Below are positions 34,337 through 43,724 of a DNA stretch of 64,000 nucleotides, piece after piece (position 1 is the stretch's first letter; every line of letters starts with the position of its first letter). This DNA comes from VAZQ01 sp963739385 (GTDB taxonomy: Bacteria; Pseudomonadota; Alphaproteobacteria; Rhizobiales; Xanthobacteraceae): positions 109,482 through 173,481 of the forward strand of contig CAVUAI010000063.1 in the NCBI GenBank assembly GCA_963739385.1. The letters run 5' to 3'. The notes under the pieces are model-generated. The model was not told the origin of the DNA. It saw only the letters and a list, made by a program, of their open reading frames with translations, and did no database searches. The translations under genes and the position numbers were made by a program.

Positions 34337-34990
34337 TCAGCCAGTCGGTGGCTTGCCAGTGAAAACCGCCAATTGATCGTCGAAAGCACGCTTGTAGGCG
34401 GGCCGCGCTTCGCCACGGGCGATATAGGCGGAGAGGTTCGGATATTTTTCCAGTAGACCCGATCCGTTCAACCTGCGCAGCACCGTCACCATCAGTAGGT
34501 CAGCGGCGCTGAACGCATCGTCGAGCCAGTCGGCATCTCCAAGCCGACTGGAAAGTTCGCTCAGCCGTACACGGACGCGATCCTCGAGGATAGGCAGGCG
34601 GTCCTCATACCAGGTCTTATCGTGCTCCACGAGCATGGCGATTTCGCGATCAAGGATCGGCGGCTCCACCGTGTTAAGCGCGGAAAACATCCATGTGATC
34701 GCGCGCGCCCGGGCATTCGCATCGTCTGGCAGCAGCCCCGCATGGCGCTCCGCGATATGGAATACGATCGCCCCCGACTCGAAGAGGGCCAGATCGCCTT
34801 CTTCATAGGTCGGAATCTGCCCGAAAGGATGAAGCATACGATGCGCGGATTCCTTCATCTCACTGAACGAAAGAAGACGAACGTCGTAAGGCTGGCCCAC
34901 TTCTTCAAGCGCCCAGCGAACGCGCATGTCACGCGCCAGTCCCTTGCCGCGATCGGGCGACCGTTCAAAAGCGGTGATGATGGGGGTCAT
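34337..34990 (-). CDS. Glutathione S-transferase family protein
   Basis: A 217-residue cytoplasmic protein. The N-terminal thioredoxin-like domain has RVRWALEEVGQPYDVRLL, HPFGQIPTYEEGDLALFESGAIVFHIAE, with the IPT cis-proline and ESGAI glutathione contacts. The helical C-terminal domain has the SAADLLMVTVLRRL N-capping segment. The start ATG at 34990 follows CAGGAGC. It is convergent with the DHFR-like gene and unlinked to the arrays. Confidence 0.9.
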   Translation of the reverse strand: MTPIITAFERSPDRGKGLARDMRVRWALEEVGQPYDVRLLSFSEMKESAHRMLHPFGQIPTYEEGDLALFESGAIVFHIAERHAGLLPDDANARARAITWMFSALNTVEPPILDREIAMLVEHDKTWYEDRLPILEDRVRVRLSELSSRLGDADWLDDAFSAADLLMVTVLRRLNGSGLLEKYPNLSAYIARGEARPAYKRAFDDQLAVFTGKPPTG

Positions 34991-35113
34991 TGGAACGCTC
35001 CTGGTGATCGCATAACGCCATCGTGCGTCACGTAGTTGATTGCGAAGGCTTTCTCATGGTGATTTCTCCTTTCGGCTCAATTTTCTCTTCAGGCTGGCAG
35101 GAGAACCGATTAT

Positions 35114-35245
35114 TTTTGGCTCAGAGAAGCCCAGTTCCAACGCATCAAACCCTATTTTCCGCTGTCGCATGGCGTGCCGCGTGTTGACGATCGGCGCGTT
35201 GTCAGCGGAATTATCCATGTGATCCGCAACGGCTTGCGATGGCGG
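35114..35245 (+). pseudogene. Fragment of IS5-family transposase
   Basis: Forty-four codons read FWLREAQFQRIKPYFPLSHG, VPRVDDRRVVSGIIHVIRNG and LRWR, the N-terminal domain of IS5-family transposases. The start is missing and the frame ends where an intergenic repeat begins (35245), so the rest of the element was deleted. No partner fragment seen nearby. Confidence 0.75.
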
Positions 35246-35322
35246 GAAAAGTTGCAGACTTTTCGGATAAGATCATGCGACCGAGCAAATAATTGGCGCG
35301 ATTCAACCTGAAACGATTTCAT
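35245..35322 (+). repeat. Intergenic repeat with hairpin, copy 2
   Basis: GAAAAGTTGCAGACTTTTCG, then AAGATCATGCGACCGAGCAA and GATTCAACCTGAAACGATTTC, as at 2773-2858 but missing one short internal block. It abuts the broken transposase, which suggests the repeat end was a deletion point. Confidence 0.6.
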
Positions 35323-35394
35323 TCAGGGCGTCACAGCAGCTTCTCACAACGGTCCTACGCTGCGCTCTTGCGGCCCCTCAACCGAGGCGTCACC

Positions 35395-36381
35395 ATGGGC
35401 AGCATCATCGGAGCGGCAATCGTGGCCAGCGGCCTCCTCGCAGCCAGCAACGCCATGGCGTTCGACCTGCAAGGCCACCGCGGCGCGCGCGGCCTGGCGC
35501 CGGAAAACACGCTCGAAGCCTTCCGCACCGCGCTCGCAATCGGCGTCTCGACGCTCGAGCTGGATCTCGCCATGACCAGGGACGGGATCCTCGTCGTCAG
35601 CCATGACAGCGTGCTCAATCCCGAACACACGCGCGGCCCGGACGGCAAGTTTCTCGCGGCGGCGGGGCCCGCCATCCGCTCGCTCACCCTGGACGAGGTC
35701 AAGCGCTACGACGTGGGGCGGCTGAAACCGGGGACCTCCTACGCCGCACGGTTTCCGCAGCAGCAGGGGATGGACGGCGTTCGCATCCCGGCCTTGTCGG
35801 AAGTCTTCGACCTCGTGCGGCAGGCGAAGGCCGACCACGTCCGTTTCAACATCGAGACCAAGCTGACGCCGACGTCGGGTGCCGACACGCCGGATCCCGA
35901 CAGCTTCGCCGCCGCGCTGGCGACGGCGGTGCGCGAGGCCGGTCTCGCGCGGCGCGTGAGCCTGCAATCCTTCGACTGGCGCACCCTTGTGGCCATGCGC
36001 CGGATCGCACCGCAGATCGAGCGCGTCTGCCTGACGGTCGAGGACGGCAGCGAGGATACCATCCGGCGCGGGCGGCCCGGCGCCTCGCCCTGGACGGCTG
36101 GCCTCGACATCGACGATGTCGGCGGCTCGGTGCCGCGGCTGGTGGCGGCGGCGGATTGCGCGGTCTGGTCGCCCTACTTCGGCAACGTGACCGCGGAAGC
36201 CATGGCGGAGGCGAGCTCGCTCGGACTGCGGGTCATTCCCTGGACCGTGAACGAGCAACCCGACATGGAGCGCATGATCAAGCTCGGCGTTGCCGGGATC
36301 ATCACGGATTATCCCGACCGCCTGCGCGCCGTGATGGCGGCAAAGGAGATGCCGCTGCCGCCACAGGTGCCGGCGCGCTGA
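35395..36381 (+). CDS. Glycerophosphodiester phosphodiesterase, exported
   Basis: A 328-residue protein; the start is placed at the ATG giving MGSIIGAAIVASGLLAASNAMA, a signal peptide (the frame is open from 35293). Catalytic marks of GDPD are present: LQGHRGARGLAPENTLEAF, ELDLAMTRDGILVVSHD and FNIETK, supplying the His pair and metal-binding Glu/Asp residues. The C-terminus has WTVNEQPDMERMIKLGVAGIITDYPDRL, the classic GDPD end. It should hydrolyse glycerophosphodiesters in the periplasm to glycerol-3-phosphate and alcohol. Confidence 0.92.
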   Translation: MGSIIGAAIVASGLLAASNAMAFDLQGHRGARGLAPENTLEAFRTALAIGVSTLELDLAMTRDGILVVSHDSVLNPEHTRGPDGKFLAAAGPAIRSLTLDEVKRYDVGRLKPGTSYAARFPQQQGMDGVRIPALSEVFDLVRQAKADHVRFNIETKLTPTSGADTPDPDSFAAALATAVREAGLARRVSLQSFDWRTLVAMRRIAPQIERVCLTVEDGSEDTIRRGRPGASPWTAGLDIDDVGGSVPRLVAAADCAVWSPYFGNVTAEAMAEASSLGLRVIPWTVNEQPDMERMIKLGVAGIITDYPDRLRAVMAAKEMPLPPQVPAR

Positions 36382-36454
36382 CGCGCGTTCCTCGGCACGG
36401 ATTGATCGCACCGCGGGTCGTTCGTAAGCTGACACCGGAAGGCCGGTGGCGGAC

Positions 36455-38075
36455 ATGACGGCTTACGACATCGATCTCGACCGGAATCCGGCGAACTTCC
36501 AGCCGCTCACGCCGCTGTCGTTCCTGGAGCGGTCGGCCGCGGTATTTCCCGATCACACGGCGATCATTCATGGGCCGCTGCGAAGGAGCTATGCCGAATT
36601 CTACGCCCGCGCGCGCCGCCTCGCCGGCGCCCTGGCGAAGCACGGCATCGCGCGCGGCGACACCGTCTCGGCGGTGCTCGCCAACACCCCCGCCATGCTC
36701 GAATGCCACTACGGCGTGCCGATGGCCGGGGCCGTGCTCAACACCATCAACACCCGGCTCGATGCCGCCGTCATCGCCTTCCAGCTCGACCACGCCGAAG
36801 CAAAGGTCCTGATCGTCGACCGCGAATTCTCCAGGACTGGCGAGCGACGCGCTCGCGCTTGCCAAGGTCAGGCCGCTGGTGATCGGCTACGACGATCCCG
36901 AGTTCACCGGTGCGGGCGAGCGGCTGGGCACCGACTACGAAGCGTTCATCGCGACCGGCGAGCCCGATTTCGCCTGGGTTATGCCCGGCGACGAGTGGGA
37001 TGCGATCACGCTCAACTACACCTCGGGCACCACCGGCGATCCCAAGGGCGTGGTCTATCACCATCGCGGCGCCTATCTGCTTGCGGTCGGCAACGTGCTC
37101 ACCGGCAGCCTCGGCAAGCACTGCGTCTATCTCTGGACCTTGCCGATGTTCCACTGCAACGGCTGGTGCTTTCCCTGGACGCTGTCGGTGGTGGCCGGCA
37201 CCCATGTGTGCCTGCGTCAGGTGCGCGCGCCGGCGATGTACGACGCCATCGCCAGTCACAAGGTGACGCATCTGTGCGGTGCGCCGATCGTGATGGCGAC
37301 CCTGCTCAACGCGCCGCCGGCCGAGAAGAAACCGCTGCCGCATGTGGTGGAGTTCTTCACGGCCGCGGCGCCGCCGCCCGAGGCCGTGCTGGCGGCGATG
37401 AAGGCGGCGGGCTTCAACGTCACGCATCTCTATGGCCTGACCGAGACCTACGGCCCCGCCACCGTCAACGAATGGCGGCGCGACTGGGACGCGTTGCCGC
37501 CGGCCGAGCAGGCGGCCAAGAAGGCGCGGCAGGGCGTGCGCTATGTGCCGCTCGACGCGCTCGACGTGCGCGATCCCGACACGCTGGCGCCGGTGCCGTG
37601 GGACGGCGAGAGCATCGGCGAGGTGATGTTCCGCGGCAACGTGGTGATGAAGGGATATCTCAAGAACCGGGCGGCGAGCGAGCAGGCGTTCGCCGGCGGC
37701 TGGTTTCATTCCGGCGACCTCGGGGTGATCCATCCCGACGGCTATATCCAGCTCAAGGACCGCTCCAAGGACATCATCATCTCCGGCGGCGAGAACATCT
37801 CCTCGATCGAGGTGGAGGACGCGCTCTACAAGCATCCCGCGGTGCAGGCCGCCGCCGTGGTGGCGAAGCCCGACGACAAGTGGGGCGAGACGCCCTGCGC
37901 CTTCGTCGAGCTCAAGCCCGGCGAGACCGCCACCACCGAGGATCTCATCGCCTGGTGCCGCAAGAACCTCGCCGGCTACAAATGTCCGCGCCACGTCGTG
38001 TTCGCCGACCTGCCGAAGACCTCGACCGGCAAGGTGCAGAAATTCAAGCTGCGCGAGATGGCGAAGGACGTGTGA
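36455..38075 (+). pseudogene. Acyl-CoA synthetase (AMP-binding), single frameshift
   Basis: The N-terminal part (MTAYDIDLDRNPANFQPLTP through LIVDREFS) and the rest (LASDALALAKVRPLVIGYDD onward) are in different frames, with the shift near 36836. Apart from this the gene is complete: TLNYTSGTTGDPKGVVYHHRG (AMP-binding P-loop), YGLTETYGPA, GWFHSGDLGVIHPDG, KDIIISGGENISSIEVE and a C-terminal TSTGKVQKFKLRE with the acylation lysine. It resembles medium-chain fatty-acyl or cinnamoyl-type ligases. A recent mutation or a sequencing error is likely. A GTG start at 36446 is an alternative. Confidence 0.85.
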
Positions 38076-38090
38076 GCCCGGTGAATGCCG

Positions 38091-38152
38091 CCCGGCCGGC
38101 GGCCGGGTCGGTGCCAATCCTGGGCCGAAGCCGGGTCATCGCCTGGCTTCGG
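38091..38152 (+). terminator. Two hairpins after the acyl-CoA ligase
   Basis: CCCGGCC and GGCCGGG pair perfectly around GGC (38091-38107). A second stem, CCGAAGCCGGG with CCTGGCTTCGG around TCATCG, follows at 38125-38152. Neither has a T-run, so termination is plausible but not shown. Confidence 0.4.
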
Positions 38153-38759
38153 GGTAAAGGGGCAGCACGGGGCTCCTCCCGAGGCAAATTTTCTGACTAC
38201 GTTTCAACTACGCCTATTGACTACATTTCGCATTGATGCTAGTAAGGCAAAATCCCGCTCATCGAGGGGCGTCTCCGGAGACGATCCTGCAGGCGGAGCG
38301 GGTGTGGCGTCGACCGCGGCTCGTAACCGCGGATACGAGACGCCCGGGGCCGCGGCCGGGCAGGAATCGCCCGGCGGCGTGGAGCCTTCGCACCGCATCC
38401 GGCGGCAATGCCGGAGACGGAAGCGGACCCTGGGCCGACAGCGCCACGGTGGAGCGCCGAGAGGCGGCGTCCCGGTTGCGCGGGACGGCCCATGCCTCGC
38501 AAGCGTGGCGTCGCGCCCTACGAGCGCGACCAGTTCAAGGCTGCGCCTCCCGGCGCTCCGCCACTGTATCGCTTAAGCCTATGAATTCTCAATATAATTT
38601 ATGCTAATAGGCTGCTATCCCGGGTTTCTTCCCGGTCCGCTGGCCGGTCACGCTGGTTCAAGCCTATTTGCACACTGCGGACGGCAAAGAGGCTGGGCCT
38701 CGACCGCTCTCGGAACTGACGTCTGCCCAGTCGGTGGGCTAACTGGGTTTCGGCAGGCT
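38153..38759. other. Gene-free stretch
   Basis: About 600 bp without a convincing gene. Frames longer than 100 codons exist on the + strand but have the composition of random GC-rich DNA and no recognisable motif. A short AT-rich patch (ATTCTCAATATAATTTATGC) occurs at about 38584-38604. Confidence 0.5.
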
Positions 38760-39058
38760 TTACCGCCCCCGATACACCGGATGATTTGGATCGAGCGGCC
38801 AGCCATCGAGGCCAATATCGGGTCTGAACCCGTGGACCTCAACGAATCGCTTCGTGCTGTCGGGGCAGTGCTTGCAGAGGCTCATGAACGGGCCGAGCCA
38901 GAATTTGTTGGCGTCGCTGCGATGTGGCTCGACGTGATCACAAATCTCTGCGGGCATGAATCACGGTAGTTCCAAAACGGGTGTTCGCGTAGCTGGTGCC
39001 TTCGGATGCGAGCCCAGCGACTCGTCGAATACCACTTGTCCCACTTTGTCGGTTGGCC
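38760..39058 (-). pseudogene. HNH endonuclease remnant
   Basis: The N-terminal part reads QPTKWDKWYSTSRWARIRRH and continues to HQLREHPFW. After a frame change it resumes as PAEICDHVEPHRSD, KFWLGPFMSLCKHCPDSTKR and EVHGFRPDIGLDGWPLDPNH. This is the HNH nuclease fold of small phage-type endonucleases, including the CDHxxPHR and LCKHCPDSTK zinc/active-site blocks. The frameshift lies near 38960. It is a decayed phage or mobile gene. Confidence 0.75.
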
Positions 39059-39113
39059 GCAGGGTGCTAATGTTCGGATGCGCCTGTTTGCGCTCGGTGG
39101 CGTCGGCGTTGCG

Positions 39114-40442
39114 ATGACACGATCTGTTGCCCTTTTCTCTAATTCCATCGCTCTTCTGCTTGTGCTGTCGCTCACCAGCAGCGCTTCGGCGCAGGGCACG
39201 ACGTCGCCGGTTGAGATGGTCTACCAGACGATCCTTGCAAATCCCAAGGTGACCAAAGCTCTCGACGACATCAAAGCGGATGATGCGCGCACCTTCGAGG
39301 AGCAGAAGCACATAACCGAAATACCGGCACCGCCCTTCAAGGAAAAGGCGCGGGCCGACTACTATCTAAAGCGATTTCAGGACCTCGGTTTTAAAGATGC
39401 TTCGATCGACGCCGAGGGCAATGTCATCGCGCTGCGGAAGGGGAGTGCCGGCAAGCCGAAGCTCGTCATCTCCGCACACCTCGACACCGTATTCCCTGAC
39501 GGCACAGACGTAACGGTCAAAGAGAAGAATGGCGTGGTTCGCGCGCCCGGGATCGGTGATGACGCCCGCGGCCTCGCGGCGCTGCTATCCGTGCTGCAGG
39601 CGCTCAACGCGAACGACATCAAGACGGTAGGCGACCTCATGTTCGTCGGTACGGTCGGCGAGGAGGAACTCGGCAATCTGCGCGGCGTGAAAGCGCTGTT
39701 CCGCGATCACAAGGACATCGATGGTTTCATCTCGGTTGATGGGCTCCAGATTACCCGCATTGTCAATCAGGCCACCGGCAGCCATCGCTACGAGATCGTC
39801 TTCAAAGGGCCGGGCGGCCACAGTTTCCAGGAGTTCGGCTTGCCGAGCGCGATCCACGCCATGGGGCGAGCGATCGCCAAGATCTCGAACCTGCAAACGC
39901 CATCCGATCCGAAAACGACCTTCACGGTCGGAACGGTACGCGGGGGCACCTCCGTGAATGCCATTGCCGGTGAAGCTCGCATGGCCGTCGACATGCGCTC
40001 GAACTCCACCGAGGAGCTGTTGAAGGTCGAAGCCCGGCTGCTCGACTTGGTTCGGGAAGCAGCCGAGGAAGAGAACAAGCGGTGGAATTCCGACAAGATC
40101 ACCGTGGAGATCAACCTGATCGGCGATCGGCCGGCCGGAATCATTGCCGAGGACTCTCCGATTATTGCAGCTACACGACGCGCAATCACCGCAGTCACGC
40201 GTGCGCCGTTCGTCACGTTTGCCGGCTCAAGCACCGATTCCAACGTGGCAATGTCGCTCGGCGTGCCGGCGGTCACGCTCGGCGGCGGCGGCGAAGGTGG
40301 AAATTGGCATTCGCTAAACGAATGGTACAAACCAACGGAGGCCTATCTGGGGCCGCAAAACGTGCTGCTCACCATGTTGGCACTCTCCGGTTTGGAGGAT
40401 GTGACCCAGCCGGCGCTCCAGACGCGCCAGCCGAGACGATGA
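39114..40442 (+). CDS. Exported M20-family metallopeptidase
   Basis: A 442-residue protein with a signal peptide (MTRSVALFSNSIALLLVLSL then ending SASAQG). The start is chosen at the ATG giving that signal; the frame is open from 39006. Metal-binding and catalytic blocks of M20: VISAHLDTVFPDG (His, Asp), GIGDDARGLAAL (Asp), VGTVGEEELGNLRG (Glu-Glu) and a C-terminal GGGGEGGNWHSLNEW (His). The dimerisation domain starts at about residue 220 (GPGGHSFQEFG). It probably cleaves peptides or acyl-amino acids in the periplasm and overlaps the amidase gene by four bases. Confidence 0.9.
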   Translation: MTRSVALFSNSIALLLVLSLTSSASAQGTTSPVEMVYQTILANPKVTKALDDIKADDARTFEEQKHITEIPAPPFKEKARADYYLKRFQDLGFKDASIDAEGNVIALRKGSAGKPKLVISAHLDTVFPDGTDVTVKEKNGVVRAPGIGDDARGLAALLSVLQALNANDIKTVGDLMFVGTVGEEELGNLRGVKALFRDHKDIDGFISVDGLQITRIVNQATGSHRYEIVFKGPGGHSFQEFGLPSAIHAMGRAIAKISNLQTPSDPKTTFTVGTVRGGTSVNAIAGEARMAVDMRSNSTEELLKVEARLLDLVREAAEEENKRWNSDKITVEINLIGDRPAGIIAEDSPIIAATRRAITAVTRAPFVTFAGSSTDSNVAMSLGVPAVTLGGGGEGGNWHSLNEWYKPTEAYLGPQNVLLTMLALSGLEDVTQPALQTRQPRR

Positions 40443-42124
40443 TGAAGAGGCTTCCAGTCGTTCTGCTTCTTGCCCTGCTGAGCGATGCGGCGCGCGGCGA
40501 ATTCAACGTCGTCGAGGCCAGCATCATGGACATGCAGCAGGCTATGGCGAACGGGAGCGTCACCTCGCGTGAGCTCGTTCAGCAGTACCTGACCAGGATC
40601 GCGCTGCACGACAAGAAGCTGAACGCGGTGATGACGGTCAATCCAAACGCGTTGCGCGAGGCCGAGGAGCGCGACCGCGAGCGCGCGCAGGGAAGGCTTC
40701 GCGGTCCGCTACACGGCATTCCGATCGCATTGAAAGACAACATCCACACCACGGACATGCCGACCACCGGAGGCGCGCTGGCTTTCGAGGGGTTCGTGCC
40801 GCCATACGAGGCGACCGTGGTGAAAAGCCTGCGCAATGCGGGCGCCGTTATCATCGCCAAGACCGGCATGACCGAGCTCGCCAATTGGATGGCAGGGCCG
40901 CCGACGCCGATGCCATCGGGCTACAACCCGATCAGCGGCTTCGGCATGAATCCCTACGACCCGCGGCGCGATCCGCGCGAGGGGAGCTTCGACGGCCGTC
41001 CCGTGCTGCTGCCGGGCGGCTCGAGCTCCGGCATCGGCACCGCCGCGAATTTCTGGGCGGCGAATGTCGGCACCGAGACATCCGGCTCGCTTCTCAACCC
41101 CGCCAATCTGACCATGTTGGTCGCGATCAAGCCGACGGTCGGGCGCATCAGCCGGCACGGCATCATTCCGCTCACCGCCGACCAGGATACCGCGGGCCCT
41201 ATGGCGCGGACGGTAGCCGATGCTGCCGTTCTGCTCGGGGTGCTGGAGGATGCGCAGCCGGACCCGCAGGATCCGGTCAAGGCTTGTCTGCCGCCGGCGG
41301 ACCGCGACTACACTCGCTTTCTCAATCGCGATGCGCTGGCGGGGGCACGCATCGGCATTCCACGCGCGTTCTACTATGAGCGCATCAAGCCCCCTGGCTT
41401 GCAGGAGGCGCGCGGCGGGCTCAACGCGGAGCAGGCGAAGACGATGACCGAGGCCATCGCGGCGCTGAAGGAGCGGGGTGCCGTTATCGTCGACCCTGCC
41501 GACATTCCGAGCGTGGTCGATCACGACGTCAGTCGGAATTTCCTGCGCTGGGAGGTCTGCAGGGGCACCGATGGGCCGAAGGGCATGGATGCGGGGTGCT
41601 CGGTTGTCTTCAAGTACGGCATGAAGCGCGATTTCAACAAATGGCTGGCGAGCCTCGGGCCCACCGCGCCGGTGAAGTCGTTGACCGAGCTGCGTCACTG
41701 GAACCTCGCGCACGTGAAGGCGGGCGCGCTCAAATACGGGCAATCGCAACTCGACATTTCCGACGAGATGGACATCGAAGCCGATCGAATCCGATATGAG
41801 ATCGACCGCGCCAAAGATGTCGCGCTGTCGGGCGCGCATGGCATCGACGAGATCATGCAGGCGGAAAAACTCGACGCGATCCTGTTCCCTGCCGGGTCAG
41901 GCGCCATTCTGTCCGCGAGACCAGGATATCCTACCGTCATCGTTCCATTCGCCATGGTGGCGAATGCGCAGACCCCGCCCATTTCCCAGGTTTTCGATGC
42001 GAAGCTTTCGCCCTTCGGCGTCAGCTTCGCGGGGACGGCTTGCAGCGAGCCGCGGCTAATCGCGCTCGCCTACGCGTTCGAGCAAGCGACGAAACGACGC
42101 CTTCCACCCGCCAGCGCTCCGTAG
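40439..42124 (+). CDS. Exported amidase-signature family amidase
   Basis: A 561-residue protein starting at the ATGATG that overlaps the peptidase stop; the frame is open earlier but lies within the peptidase gene. The signal peptide is MMKRLPVVLLLALLSDAARG. The amidase Ser-cisSer-Lys triad is visible: GIPIALKDNI (Lys), PGGSSSGIGTAANFWAAN (cis-Ser) and GTETSGSLLNPA (nucleophile Ser). A C-terminal LDAILFPAGSGAILSARPGYP completes the fold. With the upstream M20 enzyme this is likely a two-gene operon for breaking amide bonds of small exported or imported compounds. Confidence 0.92.
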   Translation: MMKRLPVVLLLALLSDAARGEFNVVEASIMDMQQAMANGSVTSRELVQQYLTRIALHDKKLNAVMTVNPNALREAEERDRERAQGRLRGPLHGIPIALKDNIHTTDMPTTGGALAFEGFVPPYEATVVKSLRNAGAVIIAKTGMTELANWMAGPPTPMPSGYNPISGFGMNPYDPRRDPREGSFDGRPVLLPGGSSSGIGTAANFWAANVGTETSGSLLNPANLTMLVAIKPTVGRISRHGIIPLTADQDTAGPMARTVADAAVLLGVLEDAQPDPQDPVKACLPPADRDYTRFLNRDALAGARIGIPRAFYYERIKPPGLQEARGGLNAEQAKTMTEAIAALKERGAVIVDPADIPSVVDHDVSRNFLRWEVCRGTDGPKGMDAGCSVVFKYGMKRDFNKWLASLGPTAPVKSLTELRHWNLAHVKAGALKYGQSQLDISDEMDIEADRIRYEIDRAKDVALSGAHGIDEIMQAEKLDAILFPAGSGAILSARPGYPTVIVPFAMVANAQTPPISQVFDAKLSPFGVSFAGTACSEPRLIALAYAFEQATKRRLPPASAP

Positions 42125-42519
42125 TCATCTCGCCGACACGACCCCGCATTCCTTCCACGGCGAGCGCAGGCGCCACGGCCTGGAAAATTACAGCAGTCGG
42201 TGCTGAGCGCGCTGCTGTCACAGTTGCCGGCACACACCGTCCGATATACCTGGCGACCTAAGGACGGCATTGCTCCGTGGCGCCCCGAAACGACCGCTGT
42301 TGGCACGGAGCTGCCGTGCCGGCGGCGCCGACCAATGTCCGAAGTTGGGGGGGACGGACTCAACGCGCACATGCGGCCACGGCCGGGTCGTGGCAATTAA
42401 ACGTTCGCTATTTGTCGTGAGAGAGGTGCATACTTGCGCATCACCGACAGGGCTTCCCTGGGGCGTTGGTGACTGAGAGACCGGTTGCGCTCCCGCCTGT
42501 ACGGCTAGAGGAGGGCACC
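42125..42519 (+). promoter_or_regulatory. Gene-free stretch ending in a shared 5' motif
   Basis: No gene seen in 42125-42467. At 42468-42506 a motif GGTGACTGAGAG...GCTCCCGCCTGTAC occurs 14 bp before the GAGGAGGG ribosome site of the next gene. The same motif, with 14 identical bases (GCTCCCGCCTGTAC) and the GGTGxCTGAGAG block, precedes the small gene at 63050. It is a candidate promoter or leader for small genes of this kind. Confidence 0.45.
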
Positions 42520-42840
42520 ATGACCACGACCGACGAATACCGCCAGTTTGCCAATGACTGCATCGTGTGGGCGCGCATCGCGACCTCTGCCGATCAGCGC
42601 GAGCAATTTCTCGAACTCGCCAAAAAGTGGATGAGCGACGCGGAGAGCATTGATCAGGGCATAGAGCTGCGACCTGCCAAAGCATCAGAAATGGCGGGTG
42701 AGGAAATAGATCGTCTGGGTGACCCGTTAGCAACCGACGAGGAACGGCAACTCCGCAAGCAGAGGCTTATCAAGGGACCGCAAGAGTTCCGAGATATTCG
42801 CAGCAATCGCGCGAAGATTAAACCGGGATTCCCCGAATGA
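42520..42840 (+). CDS. Small conserved helical protein
   Basis: A 106-residue cytoplasmic protein starting MTTTDEYRQFANDCIVWARI after GAGGAGGG. The first 45 residues (REQFLELAKKWMSDAE) match the style of small proteins found in many copies in Bradyrhizobium-like genomes; the rest is charged and probably disordered. No function known. It shares its upstream motif with the broken small gene at 63050. Confidence 0.7.
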   Translation: MTTTDEYRQFANDCIVWARIATSADQREQFLELAKKWMSDAESIDQGIELRPAKASEMAGEEIDRLGDPLATDEERQLRKQRLIKGPQEFRDIRSNRAKIKPGFPE

Positions 42841-42997
42841 CTCCCGAACTGGAGTGAGTGCTCGCGTTCTTCTGGGCTTCCTGCAAGACAGACTCGAGGC
42901 AGCCGCGTTCACTTGATCGCGCCTGACCTCCCTTCAGATAAATCGCTATGTTCTTCATTATGTCGCTCAGCCAGACGGAATATTACCGCCTGATAGG

Positions 42998-43087
42998 CCG
43001 CGTCGACGAGGTGATCGAATGAAGCGCCGCGAGTTCATCACGCTGCTCGGCGGCGCTGCGGCGGCTTGGCCGCTGACGGCGCGCGCG
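42998..43087 (+). repeat. Isolated array joining block
   Basis: GGCCGCGTCGACGAGGTGATC then GAATGAAGCGCCGCGAG and the full leader-coding DNA reproduce the array joining block, including the bases that normally encode the end of a binding protein. No binding-protein gene precedes it: the bases upstream of 42998 contain no such frame. It supplies the ribosome site, start and leader of the DUF4399 gene. Confidence 0.8.
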
Positions 43088-43528
43088 CAGCAGGGCAGAA
43101 CCGGCGGTCCGACGCCCTCACCTGAAGGTGCCGGGGTCTATTTCGTGGGGCTCAGTGACGGCGCGAGGCTCCCGACAAAGGCCACCATCCGCTTCGGCCT
43201 GCACAGCATGGGAGTAGCGCCCGCCGGCTTAGATCGTGCAAATTCGGGTCATCACCACTTGCTGATTGATACCGCGCTGCCACCGCTCGATCAGCCCATT
43301 CCCAACGACTTCAATCATCTGCATTTCGGTGGCGGCCAGACCGAGGCGGAAATTACCCTCAAGCCAGGATCGCACACTCTGCAGCTACTGTTTGGCGATA
43401 AGGATCACATTCCGCATAATCCGCCACTGATGTCGCCACGCATTCGAATCGTTGTTATGCCGCCCGGAGGAGTGGAAACAACGGCGCTGCCAGTGCGCAA
43501 AAAACGCACGAAGAGAACAACTCGCTGA
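43019..43528 (+). CDS. DUF4399 protein with an array leader
   Basis: A 169-residue exported protein. Residues 1-25 are the array leader (MKRREFITLLGG, ending AQQ). The body is a DUF4399 domain: YFVGLSDGARLPTKATIRFG, MGVAPAGLDRANSGHHHLLI, HLHFGGGQTEAEITLKPG and HTLQLLFGDKDHIPHNPPL. DUF4399 proteins normally have their own signal peptides, so this one has exchanged its front end for the block found between binding-protein genes. The C-terminus (VRKKRTKRTTR) is very basic. Function unknown. Confidence 0.85.
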   Translation: MKRREFITLLGGAAAAWPLTARAQQGRTGGPTPSPEGAGVYFVGLSDGARLPTKATIRFGLHSMGVAPAGLDRANSGHHHLLIDTALPPLDQPIPNDFNHLHFGGGQTEAEITLKPGSHTLQLLFGDKDHIPHNPPLMSPRIRIVVMPPGGVETTALPVRKKRTKRTTR

Positions 43529-43724
43529 GGCCAGCTGTAAAGAAAGCCCTTAACCCGGCACTGCGGGACGCTCAAATTCAGCCGAGCTTGCATCGGAGAT
43601 GCAACGGACGCCAGTACCTCCAAATCAAAAAAACAGCGACTGCTGTTTCGGTGCGTACGGCTTTACTGCGCACGGTCGTCACTTGATGGCGGTCGGATGT
43701 AGCGGCGGCCGGCGCGAATCAGCG

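Noticed and set aside
36446..38236. A 596-residue frame over the acyl-CoA ligase
   Set aside because: After about 36836 it follows the wrong frame (RGRARFRLGYARRR-type sequence). The true protein continues in the frame ending at 38075.
38085..38576. Two long + strand frames after the acyl-CoA ligase
   Set aside because: No motif, no ribosome site and random GC-rich composition.
43019..43528. DUF4399 protein as a degenerate binding protein
   Set aside because: After the leader it matches DUF4399 blocks throughout and none of the binding-protein blocks.
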